DNA of 64,000 nucleotides from Marchantia polymorpha subsp. ruderalis (taxonomy: Eukaryota > Streptophyta > Marchantiopsida > Marchantiales > Marchantiaceae). This document shows positions 48,560 to 61,776 of this stretch, in pieces. The DNA lies in the NCBI GenBank assembly GCA_037833965.1, contig AP031354.1:14176001-14240000 (forward strand). The letters run 5' to 3'. A program made the translations under genes and the position numbers. The notes under the pieces are model-generated. The model was given only the letters and a program-made list of their open reading frames with translations, was not told the DNA's origin and made no database searches. Positions within the stretch are counted from its first letter, which is position 1. Every line of letters begins with the position of its first letter.

Positions 48560-49640
48560 TACTAAGCAATTCCACTAACTGACATCAAACTAACCTAAAT
48601 TGTTCAAGCTCTAAATTGTTTGATAAAAAAATTTCTCCCAATCAATGTCTAGATAATCATAAACCATATAATTACTTTAAAGAATTGAATTTTTAATGAA
48701 TTGGAAATTGAAATGCTAAAAGCTTGAAAATATCTACCAGAACATCTATCTTTTTTGAAATTTGTCATGTTAAAACTATCAAACAAATATTAAATGTATG
48801 TACCTTGACTGAACCATAATTCTTTTTTTCATTTTTTATGAACGTACATTGCCAATATTTGATTTATTGATTTTCTTTCTTTGATTTATCCAAATCTTTG
48901 ATGTTCAATGCACACTTTGATTAATTTTTGTATCTATTTGTTTGAAATGATTTTTTGTCAAAATAAAAATGTTATTCTTGTAAAAGACTAAAATAATAAG
49001 ATTAAATTTATGCAACTATTTTATATATGCACATAGATCAAACACACATTGAATTAAAATCTATGTGCTTTTATAGATTTATTAAATCTTGTTTTTCACT
49101 AAGAAAAATGTTTGTTTCAATGTACGTAATGATTCTAACAATCTAAAGATCAACTTCTCTTGAAAAAAAATTTCAGAGTCAAATAGTTATTTTATGTTTT
49201 ATATTTTTCCTCCAAAGATACATGAAAATATGTTGTAGCTATAGTCATTTGATTTATAAGCATATTAAATATTGCAAGAAATGCACATATCAATCAAATT
49301 ATAGCCTAAAAAAATATACTATAAATTAATTGATGTGTGCATTGTGTAAAAACTGTTTACAAAAACATGATTTATGGAAAAAAATAATTCTTATCTTCTG
49401 TAATTTTTTGTTATTTATTCATCCATTTACTATCAAAGAAAGATTAGTTTCTTGGAAGCTCCACTAATGATTTGAAGTATTCTAATTAATCAACAATTGC
49501 ATATCACGCTCCATAGTAATATTTCATTTAAGCTTAATGACAAAAGCTTGAGTATTTCTATTAAAACAAGATTATTATTTTATCAAAATCAATGTATTGT
49601 CATCATTGTACTTAATCTCAATCTCATGATGTTCAAGAAT
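48560..49640 (-). mobile_element. Second, older copia reverse-transcriptase fossil
   Basis: The nucleotide order of recognisable patches parallels that of the copia RT region at 44380-45420 on the same strand, for example around 48740-48940 against 44560-44740 and around 49495-49560 against 45290-45350. The protein is not readable over any length. It is very old and heavily broken. Confidence 0.5.
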
Positions 49641-51600
49641 AAATCAATCAATCCATATTCCATACCTCAAAGTAGCTCTACTAATCCAATTTGATGTTAA
49701 ACTAGTAATTTTGTTGTTGATTTTCATCATTTAATGTTATGATTTGAGTCTTTCCAACAATAAGTAGCTTTTTAAATTCTTGCACTTCTTGTGCCACATT
49801 ATTAAATTCGTAACGATCAATCTTTCTTGTAACAATATTTGTGCGTAAAAGAATATGTATGTCAATACAAGACATGTTGTGCTTTAAATATAATATATCA
49901 TGAAATTATTAAACTAAATTCCTGTAAATTAATATTGATTTAACAATAATTTAAAGATACTGTAGACATTCATCATTCTGAATTTTTTTTAAAGGTGTTT
50001 ATTTTCATTTTACACATAATCCTTTTCTTTATGTTTCAAAATTATCTTATGCAAAAATCATTATCTTTAGTTAATTCAAACAAATCTGGAACAAAATATT
50101 CCAGATTTGAATAAATTATTGGCTTCACACAGAACATACATACGACTCTTCAAAGAAAGAGAATTACAGTATTGATATGTCTGCAAGATTTTTCTTATGA
50201 TTGATCTGCTTATTACCAAATAATTATATTGAAAAGACAGATAGAGGTACATATATTATAAATATGTTTTTTGGAAATGTCACTTTGCAACTTTTACGTT
50301 TCATTCATGAATATAGCAAAAAATAAGTTTGTGACATCTTACTTGACACTATTGTTTTACGTATAACACAAGATCCATTTCTTTCACATTTTATTGAATA
50401 CGACACATTACACAAATGCCAAAAGATACAAAAAGTATCTGCATTTTATTATATATATATATATATATATATAGATTTATATCTAAATTTAGGGTTTGGG
50501 GCTAACATCTTGCAAAATAACTATGATTTTCATTTTTTTATGTCGGAAATAACATCAATGGCCAATATGCACTTTAACCGCATTTTGACACATTGAAAGT
50601 TCATAATATGCTCAACTATATGTTTCAGTGGATAATACTATAATATTTCATGAGGATTTAGTTGTATAATTCTAAGTTGCACATCACATTACAATCAAAT
50701 TTTTATACTCTTCTAAGTTGATTACAATGATGAGAAAGGGGAAAAAAATTTGTGTGAAAAGAAAGAGATTTTTTTTGTCAATTAAATGTGACAACATCAA
50801 TGAGAGTAAAGATGAACATATATGTGACTATTCTCGTAACTATTGTAAGGAGAATAGCAAGTTTGATCACTTTGTTTTCGAGGAAAGTTCACATTCCCGT
50901 GAATTCTCCAATTGACAATCAGTCTTAAAGTTGTAATGTAAAGTTGAGATGAACGTGACCTTTACCCTGAAATTGAATTTCGTTCCTTTAATTTCTACAA
51001 TTTTTGTGTTAGTTTTTTTAGCAAAAATAGATGTATAGAGTATTATAGGTCAACATCGCAATTTGCATTAAATAATGAACTAGTATTGAGTCAGACTGCC
51101 ACCGAAGAAATCACATCGATCCCAACATCTGGCAAATCTGAATGAAATCCTTGGCGTGCAGAAAATGCTGAAAAATGAGGAGAGAGCCTATCTAACGTTT
51201 TAGCAGAAATTGCATTAGTAAATATGATTCCCCAAAAAATATAAATATAAATATAGATATATAGATATAAATATAAATATATATATATATAGGGAGAGAG
51301 TCCTTATGACAGATATAACTAAGCATAGATCTTTCTTTGTGATTTAATAATAATTATTAGCTGGCTTAACAATTTTTATTAAGCGATTGATCAATGTAGG
51401 AGCGTAAGAAGATGAGCAGACTAGCGCCACTGAGAACTATTAAAGAACAAAGTATGCTATCTTTCTACTCATCTTCCATATATTTATAAAGTCAGAATGG
51501 AACATGAATAGCATTTGTTTCCTACTGAAATTGAGTACAAATTTTGGGTTAAAAGAAAATCATATCTACATCTTATCCACTACGCTTCAAACAATTCCGG
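49641..51600. other. AT-rich DNA with AT microsatellites
   Basis: (AT)n tracts lie at about 50450-50474 and 51241-51291. A 65-codon frame at 50718-50915 (lysine, asparagine and serine rich) has no known motif and could be chance. No gene is recognised. Confidence 0.5.
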
Positions 51601-53860
51601 TTTGTGTGAATGCTTAAGTTAATATAAACACATTAGAGAGATAGGAATCTATAGGAAGATCTGCATTAACGTATTCAAAGCAGCATACACGAAGGCATGT
51701 GAAAGCTGGAGAAAATGGAAGACTTTGTATGACGCATTATTAGAGCATCCGTGCTAGATTTTTTATCCACGAGTTTTTTACTCAACTTGGAACCATTGAA
51801 CTAATGTTGAATGTAATCATGCTACAGCATATTAAAAACAGCTACTCTAGCCGAGTAGCCGTGCTCGTCAGAAAGTTTCACCTTTTTTCACATCAATCAT
51901 CACATTGGCCTTGTTCAAACTCCACATAGAAGATGTAACTTGGTGAGAGTATTAAAGGGCTAGTTTAAGTGAAGTTTGGGTTCCAAGTTAAAAAAAAAAT
52001 TCATCACTGTTGAAGCTCTCACGAAACCCACTCTGTTCAAGGCAGTTTAGCATGATACTGCAATTTCCACACTGCATATTATGTATGCAGTCTAATGAGC
52101 ATCGCAGTGTTGGAGTTCACGATAAGTGCCAATGCCATACAAGCCCGAAAGTCACACCCAAGTACTAACACTTCGGGTTCTTTGTATGACAAGAAAGATC
52201 TTGCCGATGGGCCGTGGCAACTCTCGGTGTTCTGTTTCACGTTCTCATTATGTACTACATGGTTACTTTGTTATAAAACACAAGTGTCCAACCATGTAAT
52301 GAACCCCACTGCGCTACTCATAGAGTCATGACAAGCACATTCGCAGTCCGGCAGCGGAACGATAACGTAGGGCCTTACAGAAACAGGAAATATTTGCTCT
52401 GGTGCCGGGTCTGTGGAGATTGTGCGAGAACCGTCGATGCCATGGTCAGGAAAGGACTGAACACGTGTTATACAGCAACGGGCGAAAAAAAAGCGGAAGA
52501 AAACGTTAGAACATTCCGTGCCCGGGTTGCGGCGTTATGGATGCATGTCATGAACGATGGGCGCGTGAGGATCCATCGGCATGGACACACATCCACGGCG
52601 CGCGATGCTCTCAGAGAGCATCTTCGGCAGGATCGGCACAGTGGACCGTCGATCCTGGTGCATGGGGTGCTCACATTTCGTAAAGCATAAAGAACAGACC
52701 AGTCAGCAAAGTGGGTGTGCTCATTGTTCTTGCCACCGTGGTGGGCCCCATGAAGACCAAAGGCTGGAACAGGTGGCGCTCTTCGATAGCCGCCAGCCCT
52801 ACCGATCGTGTTCGAAAGGAGTGGCCCCAGGGGCAATTCAGTGATTGCGGTGCGGGCGAAGAAGAAGAGGAATCATCGAGTGAAGACGCGAGCAAGAGAG
52901 TGTACTTGGAGCCCATGCGAATCCGGCTCGATCGAGGGGGATATGGGAGTGAGTGAGTAAAGAAAGCTTAAATAGTACAAGAAAGTTGTTGTTTACGAAG
53001 GGAATCGTATCAAGATGAAAATCTTTTCTGCGGGGCACTCGATGGCATGCTCAGCAAAAAGCTGCAGGGCGGAAATTGAAAAGAAAAGAAGACGGAAGAA
53101 GGAATGCCACAGCGGTAGCAGTGATGGATGCGTGGATCGATGGCTGCTGTTGGACAGGAAACATCTCATTGATTTGTGTGACGGTGTGAGTAGAATCAAT
53201 ATGAATGTCTCTGTGAATTCCAATCGGTCAGAGCATTGGCAAATGAGATTGGACAGTTATTGTACCTTTATTTCTCGGGAAAGCCAAATTTGCTGACAGC
53301 AAAACTGTCACCGGAAGTAGTGAGCACAGTACCGTAGGCTCTCTGTCTGAGGTGACTCGGGTTTTGAATTTCACCCGTTCCCTTGGATGATAGGTTGCTG
53401 GAACAGTGGTTAGGGACAATGAGTTCTGTGAGGAGTGAAAACGTGAAGAGGGGAATTTTTCTTTGCTTATCTTTTAACTCCGTTTGGCGTGATCGATATA
53501 TTTGCCTTGTCATCCAGCTTCCCTCTCTCCAGTAGCACGGCAGGGCAGGTTGTGTTGATCATCTTGATTTTCTAGGACGGAATAAGTTTCTCTCTTTTTC
53601 CTCATCTTTATCGTTTTTCAGCACCGCCCCATCTTCTTCTGTTATCAGTACGGAACAGAGTATCATGTATTTCTCTCCTTTTCCACGTTTGCCTTTCACC
53701 AGTGCCGTCCCACCTTCTCCTTCCATCAGCATCTGCATCGCCCTCAACTCTGATGTCTACAAAGTTTCACGAGTTGTTCTTCCGTTTCTTACTTCTGATA
53801 CTCTTGCGTTGGTTTTTCAAGCTTTACAAGCCTAACTTGCCTTTTAGTTAACCCGACATT
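51601..53860. other. GC-richer region with overlapping unassigned frames
   Basis: Base composition rises here. Plus-strand frames at 52095-52331 and 52328-52690 overlap by four bases. The first has a hydrophobic stretch (LSVFCFTFSLCTTWLLCY). The second is arginine-rich with a few Cys and His. Opposite-strand frames overlap both, which fits chance open frames in GC-rich DNA. Nearby splice-like sites do not build a convincing gene. It might be a promoter or 5' untranslated region of an unseen gene. Confidence 0.3.
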
Positions 53861-56640
53861 GTTTGATGGATGTCCATTTATGTGCATAACATATTATGCT
53901 AGAACTCGAAGAGTACTAAGGCTATTAATAAAAGAGGATGGGAAGACCACATCATCAATTTTTACATGGATGAATCCAAAACATGTACGATGTGTCTAGC
54001 ACCAATAGCCTTAGAATGGAAAATATGTCGTAAAAAATAAAATATTCCTATTGTACAAGCAAAACGTTCTATATACAATACAGCATATGAAATGTCAGGG
54101 AGGGGCTAGCTATCATCACTAACAGTTCACTAACAATAGTTTTTTAAGATTCACGGTAAAGATTATTACTTTTGAATTTTAAAAAATACAATGAAATTTT
54201 TTTTTTACAGCAGATCGCATATAGAATTGAATAAATTATGTGTCGCTTAATATGGTAGATTCTAGATGTGATGTCCATGGATTATATTTTTGAGAAGCTA
54301 GATCAGCAAAGACGAGAGATCTTGAAAGTTATTATACTTTGAGATATTTCTTGTTGTTTTAATGGGTTCACATCATGAGGATGAGAATTAACTTCTCTAC
54401 GTATAATTCATCCTCGTCAGATGCATTTTATATGTGTGTAAGACGAAATGCTCAAACCCACATCCATGATCTTTTTATGAATGCTATAGATCATGCTAGA
54501 ACCTAAAATTCAGGAGAAACTCTTGAAGGAGGCTACGCCCTACAGTTTGATACCTTGATTTTGCAACCAGCGATAATCGGGTATTCAGATATCTATAAAA
54601 ATCTACGAGCTCATAATCTATCATGATCAGATTTTTTACCATATTTATAGTCAAAATAATCTATCATGAAGCATAAAAAACTAATGATATATGTTAAGAA
54701 ACTATGTGTAAAAAGAACATGGTTAAATGATATTTTCAACATTCATTGTAAGTACATATTTTGAATTTTCAATATCAATAATATCATCCCACTATCTGAT
54801 AATGTGCAGACTTCAAATTGACGCTGACAAAAATAATCCTGAAATTTTAGTGTAAACAAGTGTAAAAAATTAGGCCAGGTCATGAAACGAATAGCAAGAT
54901 GCATTTTTTATGATATTTTAAAAATACTATTGAAAAAATAATGATGATGAAAGAACACCATACAGATAGAAAGGTAAAAAAAATTAATGTTTCAAGATTG
55001 TGTTTCATCACAAAAATGAAGTTATTCTACTAATGCAACTCCTAATCAGTTCACAAAAAATTGATTTCAGCAAAGATACAATTACATGAATATGTTTTGT
55101 GAAGTTTTCAACACGTATCAATTTCCTTATATATATTTTCAAATAGAATAGGTAGCATCTCATATTTTAGTATTGAATACATGTATATGGCTATGTACGG
55201 AACATGAAAGATATTTCATCTATGTCATAACAATGATATTCAATAACTATTCAGTAATTCAATAACAAGACTTATGAGTGAAATCAAAAGGTATATATAA
55301 AGATATGATTTTCTCCATAAAACTAGCCATGGATAAAGATGTAGATTTGATATCTCCAATACTTGACTCTGATATCTTAACAACCATAATCAGGCTAAGG
55401 AGATAATTACAAGTGGTTATATAAATGATCAAATTACAATACATTTATAAGTTTTTTTTTACATGTGTCTTGATGCCATGCTTTGACACTAAAAGTATAT
55501 TTATTATTTAATATTATTTATATTATCCATATTTTATCATATAGATTTTTTCTAATTACTAATAAAAAATCAATTTAATGTGTCAATAAGTCAGCAATAA
55601 AAGATATTCTGTTTTATTATGTACTTCACAAGAAGTGCTGATAAAAAAAATGGCTATATTCATAGGTTTTCGTTAGAAATTAACTAAAGGACTTTTTACC
55701 TTAGTTTGATTTAAATCCTAGCTAGGGTTAGGGTTCTGTTGTTCCCTTAAAAGAGAGCTAGTAAAAGCTCTGAATGATACTTTTAGGTTTTCACCACTTT
55801 TTTGTGATTTTCATGTCCGTATCCCGCAGTGATGAACTACATTCTTCAGTGTTGGCGTGTATGTGCTTGTGATTGCGTTTTTTCTTGTGATTCTGCCATA
55901 CAGATTAAAGAAAATCATAAAGTACAACTTGAATGAGAGTTACAACAATTTCACAATGAAAGAACCATCTAAAGCGATACAAAAATTAGACTAAATCTAA
56001 ATTTATTTATAAGTGAAAAATGTTGATTGTATTTAGTTACTTCTGCTCACATCTCACGCCTGTTTTAAATTTAATTCAAATTTAATGTTTAGTGTTTGTA
56101 GATGTTTTTATCTCTTGCAAAGGAGATAAAGAGAAAGAGGACACACAGTTCATGAACTGTCACATGTATCTTTTGCTTATTTAAGATAGCAATAGAAGGT
56201 TTGATACCTCAAAGAGAAATATATATATATATATATAGCTTGCCTTATCACAACGTCATGGCAGCCCACTTCACCTGAGTCATACGCAAAGTCTAATCTC
56301 TATTAGATTTTGATCTTCATACTTTTTCAAGCAAGTCAAGATGCTTCATGTGCTTTCAATATGCTATTTCATGGAGCTTCAAGATGGGAATATGGATATA
56401 TTTACCTAACCCTATAGATACTTCCGATATGAAAACTCATACTCATATGAGTTACAAGTTCATTAATAAGGGTCTATAGAATTTCCAACGGCGTTCATCA
56501 AAAGCACCAATAAACCCAAAATTAAGAATCTAAAATAACCTTCTATTCAATCTTCATGTGTGGCAAAGTTAACACATCCGAAGAACTATCTCCAGACTCC
56601 TAAAATACTCTCTTGTCTCCTTTATTTCGCTCCCGTCATC
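53861..56640. other. AT-rich spacer
   Basis: AT-rich DNA with an (AT)n tract at about 56219-56237. A stretch at about 55640-55915 has LTR-like composition (AGGGTTAGGGTTCTG, many TTGTGATT) but no partner. No gene is seen. Confidence 0.45.
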
Positions 56641-56812
56641 AATATTGGCTCATATATTACGCCCTGAATTATGAGCAATATTCAAGAACTCAGCATCTCA
56701 TGCTCATTACTTAATAGACTGATCTTGCGTTATGTGAGTGTCGGCACACATTTCGCAAAATTAGGCAATCGATTTCATCACGAAGTTGGATCTACATCTT
56801 TGTTACGTACGC

Positions 56813-57960
56813 TCATCGGCAGAGAAATACATGTTCTACAAAGAACTGCAATGGTTGATTTTTTTGTTGGAAAAGCTTGAGAGCAACCTTTTTGTCTGAA
56901 AATCGAATAGATCTGTCTAAAACCTTCCGTCTCTCTTTTAGAAGATTAACTCTACACTCTTGTCTATCGCTGGACTTTGTCCGATATATGATTCGAAAGT
57001 TGATTTCAACTCCTACAAAGCATATAAAGTCTTCAACCGGCACTTTTTGAAGTTTCCTTGAGCGCGTGGCCTCGACAACCAAAAAGAGATCGAGCATGGA
57101 GCATAGGTTTTAAATTGACTCCGATCCCCTTCCCGGCAGTTCGAACATGCTGTAGTAGCTGAACGAGGATCCAGTGCTTTATCAGCTCTGTCCGCCATTA
57201 TCACCTTCCGCTGTCAGACGAGCAAAACCAGACTTAGTAACAAATTAAGACGTAAGAAAGTAAAATAACAAGAGGGATGGGGACACCCCATCTCAAGTGG
57301 TACACAGATAACCCCAAAAGACTTAGCAACAGAAGGTTCATATCTTCCTTCCATTCTTGTAACGTTCTCCTAGATTCGTGAGAACTTTAGAGGGGACCCA
57401 GAGATTGTAGGTACAGAACAAAAGAGAAAAGAGTAACGGATTTATATTTATAGACGGTTGGATTTTTCCATAAAATAGTGTAAATAAAACCTGCAAGCTA
57501 TCGTTTTCTCTTGCCGGTTGTCTGAAGACCGATGTCGGATGTTCAAGTCGACGGTTTCTTATTTTTTTCAACAACCTGCTGGCATCATCCGAACATTTGT
57601 TCAATGTGCTTTCCACTTGCGGCTGATATTCCATAGAGGTATCTCTTGTTTCTATTTCTTACTAGCCAAATTATAGTTACCTCCCCAACCGATAGTGACT
57701 GGTTTGTTCCGAATGTATGCAGGTTCATCGTGCACCGGTGCAATTCTCACAAATCTAGCTTTTGTCTTTCCATCTCTAGGAGCTAGGAAGATATTCCCCA
57801 AGCGCGAGGCAGTACTGTACATGTGGATTTGAGTTGAAAATCCCTTTTTATTCCACAATCCCATGTGCAGAGGAACTTTTCTTGCAAACGATAGAAACTC
57901 AACTTCGTTGTAGTTTCTGTGAAGATAAGATTTTTCTCTCCCTGCAATATAACAAAAGAG
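56813..57960 (-). CDS. Candidate host gene of unknown function
   Basis: Three minus-strand stretches look like coding exons. The first, about 57937-57665, follows a good acceptor (TTATATTGCAG) and ends at a GAG|GTAACT donor. It encodes a gap-free run with HRNYNEVEFLSFARKVPLHM and RLGNIFLAPRDGKTKARFV. The second, about 57640-57490, reads QPQVESTLNKCSDDASRLL and is rich in Lys and Arg. The third, about 57020 to the stop at 56813, reads GVEINFRIIYRTKSSDRQEC and ends HVFLCR. Exon joins are uncertain: the only simple intron between the first two would be about 29 bases, which is too short for plants. I do not recognise the family. No transposon signature surrounds it. Confidence 0.35.
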
Positions 57961-57972
57961 CACTGTCGTCAT

Positions 57973-58930
57973 ACTCTAATTGAGTACCTAGAGTACAGTA
58001 TAATGCAATGAAAGCAGGACTAGATCGAGAGTACACGAGAAGAAGAACGTACTCTGCTGAGGTCTGCTAAGGTCTGGATCTAAGTTAGACACAGAAGCGT
58101 ACTGACACCGGCTCCGGATTAAACATAAGTGCTCTGAGGGGAAGCTGCATTTCAGAACTCGGTCATTGGTGGACCTTCTGCAAGGGACAAAACTGACGGG
58201 AGCTGAAGGTAACGCAGGGCAGCTCGTACGAACTGTACAATAGTGATAAGTGCAAGTGCTGTAATTGTTGATAAAGGCCCGATACTGTATGGTTACTATT
58301 CTAGGCGCAAGTTGCAGGAATACTTCCAGAGAATTATAATTGAAGTGGATATTTAAATGAATGGGGTTCAAACGCCGACAGCATCAGTGGTAATATCGGA
58401 GAATTGGCGGGACTCACAACGACTAGCCACAGGGCTTTCTTCTCATCAAGATCCATCCATTCACCGAACATTGTTCTTTCTTTCAACATTCTCTGCATGC
58501 ATGCGCTATTGCTTCTTGTTCTTGTCCGGGCTTGGCTGCGATTCGTGAGTTAATGCGCTGCTTCTGCTGCTCGGTGTCTCGCCCAACGGCTGGATTATCT
58601 TGTGGGTTTAGAGACGACCCTCTCACGTACGCCGATGTGAGTGGTCTGGCCTGTACGATAACACATGCGACGGCTTCTCAGAGATCTGGTCTGTTTTGAT
58701 CTGGTCCAGGACCGACCACAGCGATTGCTGCGGTCAAATCTCAGAGCTGGGCGAGGAGTCTCGAGTACCCGCGGTATTGGCTACTCATTATCGGCCAAAC
58801 TGAATCACTCGGTGATGATGACAACTGCCAAGTAATGGGATTACTCAAGCTAAATAAGCACGTTCTGCCGTGTAAAAATTCCAACCCAGATGGTCTGATC
58901 ACAAATTCATGTTCCGAGGGAGAGAGCCCT
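57973..58930. other. Spacer, no supported gene
   Basis: A 127-codon minus-strand frame at 57988-58371 has no motif and is rich in Ser, Cys and Tyr. It could be upstream exon or untranslated sequence of the candidate gene at 56813-57960. Nothing firmer is seen. Confidence 0.3.
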
Positions 58931-59280
58931 GGAGGCACCGTGTGAGGTTAACATTATCTTGTAATCTCCGACACAGGTGGAACGGAAGAGTCTCCGCCAG
59001 ATGCTGATGGTAAAGAATAACCTCAATCTCTGATGGTACTGGCTCAGTGGCACCTTTTGAGGTTAAAATTATCTTGTAATCTCCGACACAGAAGTGGAAG
59101 GAAAGAGTCTCCGCCGGATGCTGATGGTAAAGAATAACCTCAATCTCTGATGGTACCGGCTCAGTGGCACCTTTTGAGGTTGGATTTATCTTGTAATCTC
59201 CGACACAGAAGTGGAAGGAAAGAGTCTCCGCCGGATGCTGATGGTAAAGAATAATCTCAAATCTCTGATTGTACCTGCTG
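58931..59280. repeat. Tandem repeat, three units of about 117 bp
   Basis: Three units begin with GAGGTT at 58944, 59059 and 59176 (spacings 115 and 117). Units share ATCTTGTAATCTCCGACACAG and GAGTCTCCGCCRGATGCTGA. The last two units are nearly identical. On the minus strand the last two units stay in one open frame with a 39-residue repeat containing ILYHQHPAETLSFHFCVGDY, so the array may derive from a duplicated exon. Confidence 0.85.
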
Positions 59281-61546
59281 CCCCATGTACCGCTTACTGT
59301 GGCAGCTTTCTTGAACCTTTAGCATTAATTCGGAGGACATAGCGGTGTGGACTCAATAGTAACAAGCTTGAATATCAACACTGGCAGCCAATCTATGCCT
59401 CATCGAGTAATGCAATTTGCAAGCACTCGAGTGCAAGAAGCACGCAGGAGGTGATGGCACGTCAGTTCCTCTGTCTGCCTGTCGGCGCGTCCAACACTCG
59501 TTAAACCTTGGTCAGTCCGCAACGGCGGGGTGCATACCATCCTGATGCAGCCGTGAATCCAGTAAAAACTTGGTTCCACATACAGTAGTGAGGCTAGTTG
59601 TCTAGGGAGACCATCAATTTCGCTTCACAGACTTGTCGAGGAGAGCTTTCCTGATTTCGGCATCAGTTTATAGATACTTCGATTCTGTGATAAATAGTCT
59701 GTGAACAGTGTGAGGGTTTAAGAGCTTCCTTTCCGCCTGCGTTCAGCTTCCTTGACTTATCAAAGAGTCTGCTGGAGAATCTATAATGTGGTTGCTTTCG
59801 AGCGTCGTTATCAGGAGCCTAGTTGCTTTCTCCAAGACGAAAAAGAAGAAGAAGAATGGAATCTCCTCGAATGCTGGAGCCGGTCACCACTCAACAATTC
59901 TGATTTCTCCGCTGAGTAAATTCCTGAACTCCTAGATAGATATGCATGGGAACGAAGATGAAGAACTATGGTGTGCCAGCCTTGCTCGTCTGGTGTTGCT
60001 TGCATTGCCACAAGGCGAGCTTTCCGAATTGATATGCTTCATCTGTCAAATATCAACGCCGGCAAGGCGAGACTCGGTCTGGTCCTGGATTCGCCTAGTG
60101 CAAGAATGGGCGTAGAGATCTAGACAGTCAAACGAAATTGTGAGTCACATGGGATGACCGGGCATGCAGAGATGATTCCTCTCAGCAGTACTCAAATGAA
60201 GCTGTATTTCAGATCGTGTCAGGAAACATTTCTGATTGGCCGAGAAAGACGTCTAAGCTTCGACATACGATATGCATTGGTGCGAAGTTGTGTTCATCGA
60301 AAGCGTTATTAACTCTTAAGCTGGTAATCAAGATTTGTTCTATCTTTCGTGGAGAAGAGAGGTTCGTCGCTCTAGTATAGGTCCTATGAACTGCTGAGGT
60401 CTGTGAGAAAGTTCTAGCCAGGGGCACCTAAGGATAAACAGCGAGATGGTGTAGAGCTCGATGATTGGAGTGTGCTCAATCATATTGTCCTTCAGCTCGC
60501 ACATCTTGAGCTCTGAATGACTACCCTTCGAACGTTCTTTCGTCTGCCTCGCTGGTCGACCCAACCAACATTAGAAAAGCCAAATTGTTTTGGGTACATC
60601 GTCGGATGCGCTTCTGGAGTGAACTAGAAGACAAAACTGTTCACGACTGACGTGATAGCGAACGGAGTTGTCACAAATAGTTCAGATTTTACAGCCCTTC
60701 TGATCCGGCAAAGACTCGCAAGGGTGGGCAATGTTAGACACGCCCGCTGTTTGCCTGCACATGGTATGGAGCGCGTGAGCGGAAATTCAAATCCCGTATT
60801 GTCCGGGCCGAGCTTCTCAACGCAATCAGTGGCCAAGTTGAGAATTTTGCGGGATTCCAAGACGCCTGCAAAATTCATGCAGCAACATCAATAATAGATG
60901 GAGACAGATTCCACTTGGGAAGAGGAGTTCAAATTAGGCTCGTATCACGCATGCAATATGAATGGCTGGATACTTACAGGAGGTAGTAGACGTACAGCTT
61001 CTCTGAAACGAAATTGCGCAGAGTTCTTAACACAGGTCTATTGGCTGAATTGATTGAACGAATCAACTGAAGTCTGAGTGCGACGTAACATTGTTACTGA
61101 TTTCGCACTCTTTAAATTTGAACCACCCGAAGACCTTGAAGTCGTTGTGCAAGTAAATCTCAGTTGTGTGGCTATACATCTGTGAAAGTTATCGCATTTC
61201 ACTTCTGTCACGCTGTTTGTCTGACAAGCCATCAATGTCAGTCCATCTGATTGTTGTTTCAAAGTTTACTCGATACCAACAAAATCTGAGGAATGAAGAA
61301 GACTCATGTCTTTACCCAGGAAACGTGATCCGTCTGAGTATAACCGAACGATTGTCCTAGTCTTGAGATCTACTGCCTTCATTTGCAATGGAATTTTTTT
61401 TTGCTTAGTCTTGGTGTCATTGTTCTTGTAGGACAGAAAATGTAGATTCGATTGACGAGGAAGATATATGAAATGGGCCATATTTTGTTGTGACATCTGG
61501 TGAATGTTTGTTGGCAGGCCGTAGCCTGATTGCATTTCCCGTGTAG
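59281..61546. other. Spacer upstream of importin-like exons
   Basis: Composition is balanced. I expected N-terminal exons of the importin-like gene here but could not identify any with matching phase and sequence. Frames at 60652-60894 (plus) and 60624-60878 (minus) overlap each other and show no known motif. Confidence 0.35.
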
Positions 61547-61738
61547 AGAGTTTCTGCTCATGTTTCTCATGGCAAAGACCGACGAGTATCGGGCTTTGAA
61601 GAAAGGGACTTGCGGTTCTTTATTCTGCTGTTTGTATCAAGCACAACTCGAAGAAAATGACTGGTGAGTTTTTAATTCATGTCTGATTATTGTAAGTGAG
61701 AAGACATCAAGTTTAATAGATCTGCATTTACTAACCGA

Positions 61739-61776
<38 letters not shown>

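Noticed and set aside
52095-52690. Two overlapping frames with an ATGA junction as an operon-like gene pair
   Set aside because: Translational coupling is not expected in plant nuclear DNA, opposite-strand frames are equally open, and no motif supports either.
53536-53834. Ser/Pro/Phe-rich plus-strand frame as a gene
   Set aside because: It is low-complexity, has a late ATG and an opposing frame of similar length. No family match was recognised.
58931-59280. CRISPR-like array
   Set aside because: Units are about 117 bp with no separate repeat and spacer structure, in a plant-like nuclear sequence.
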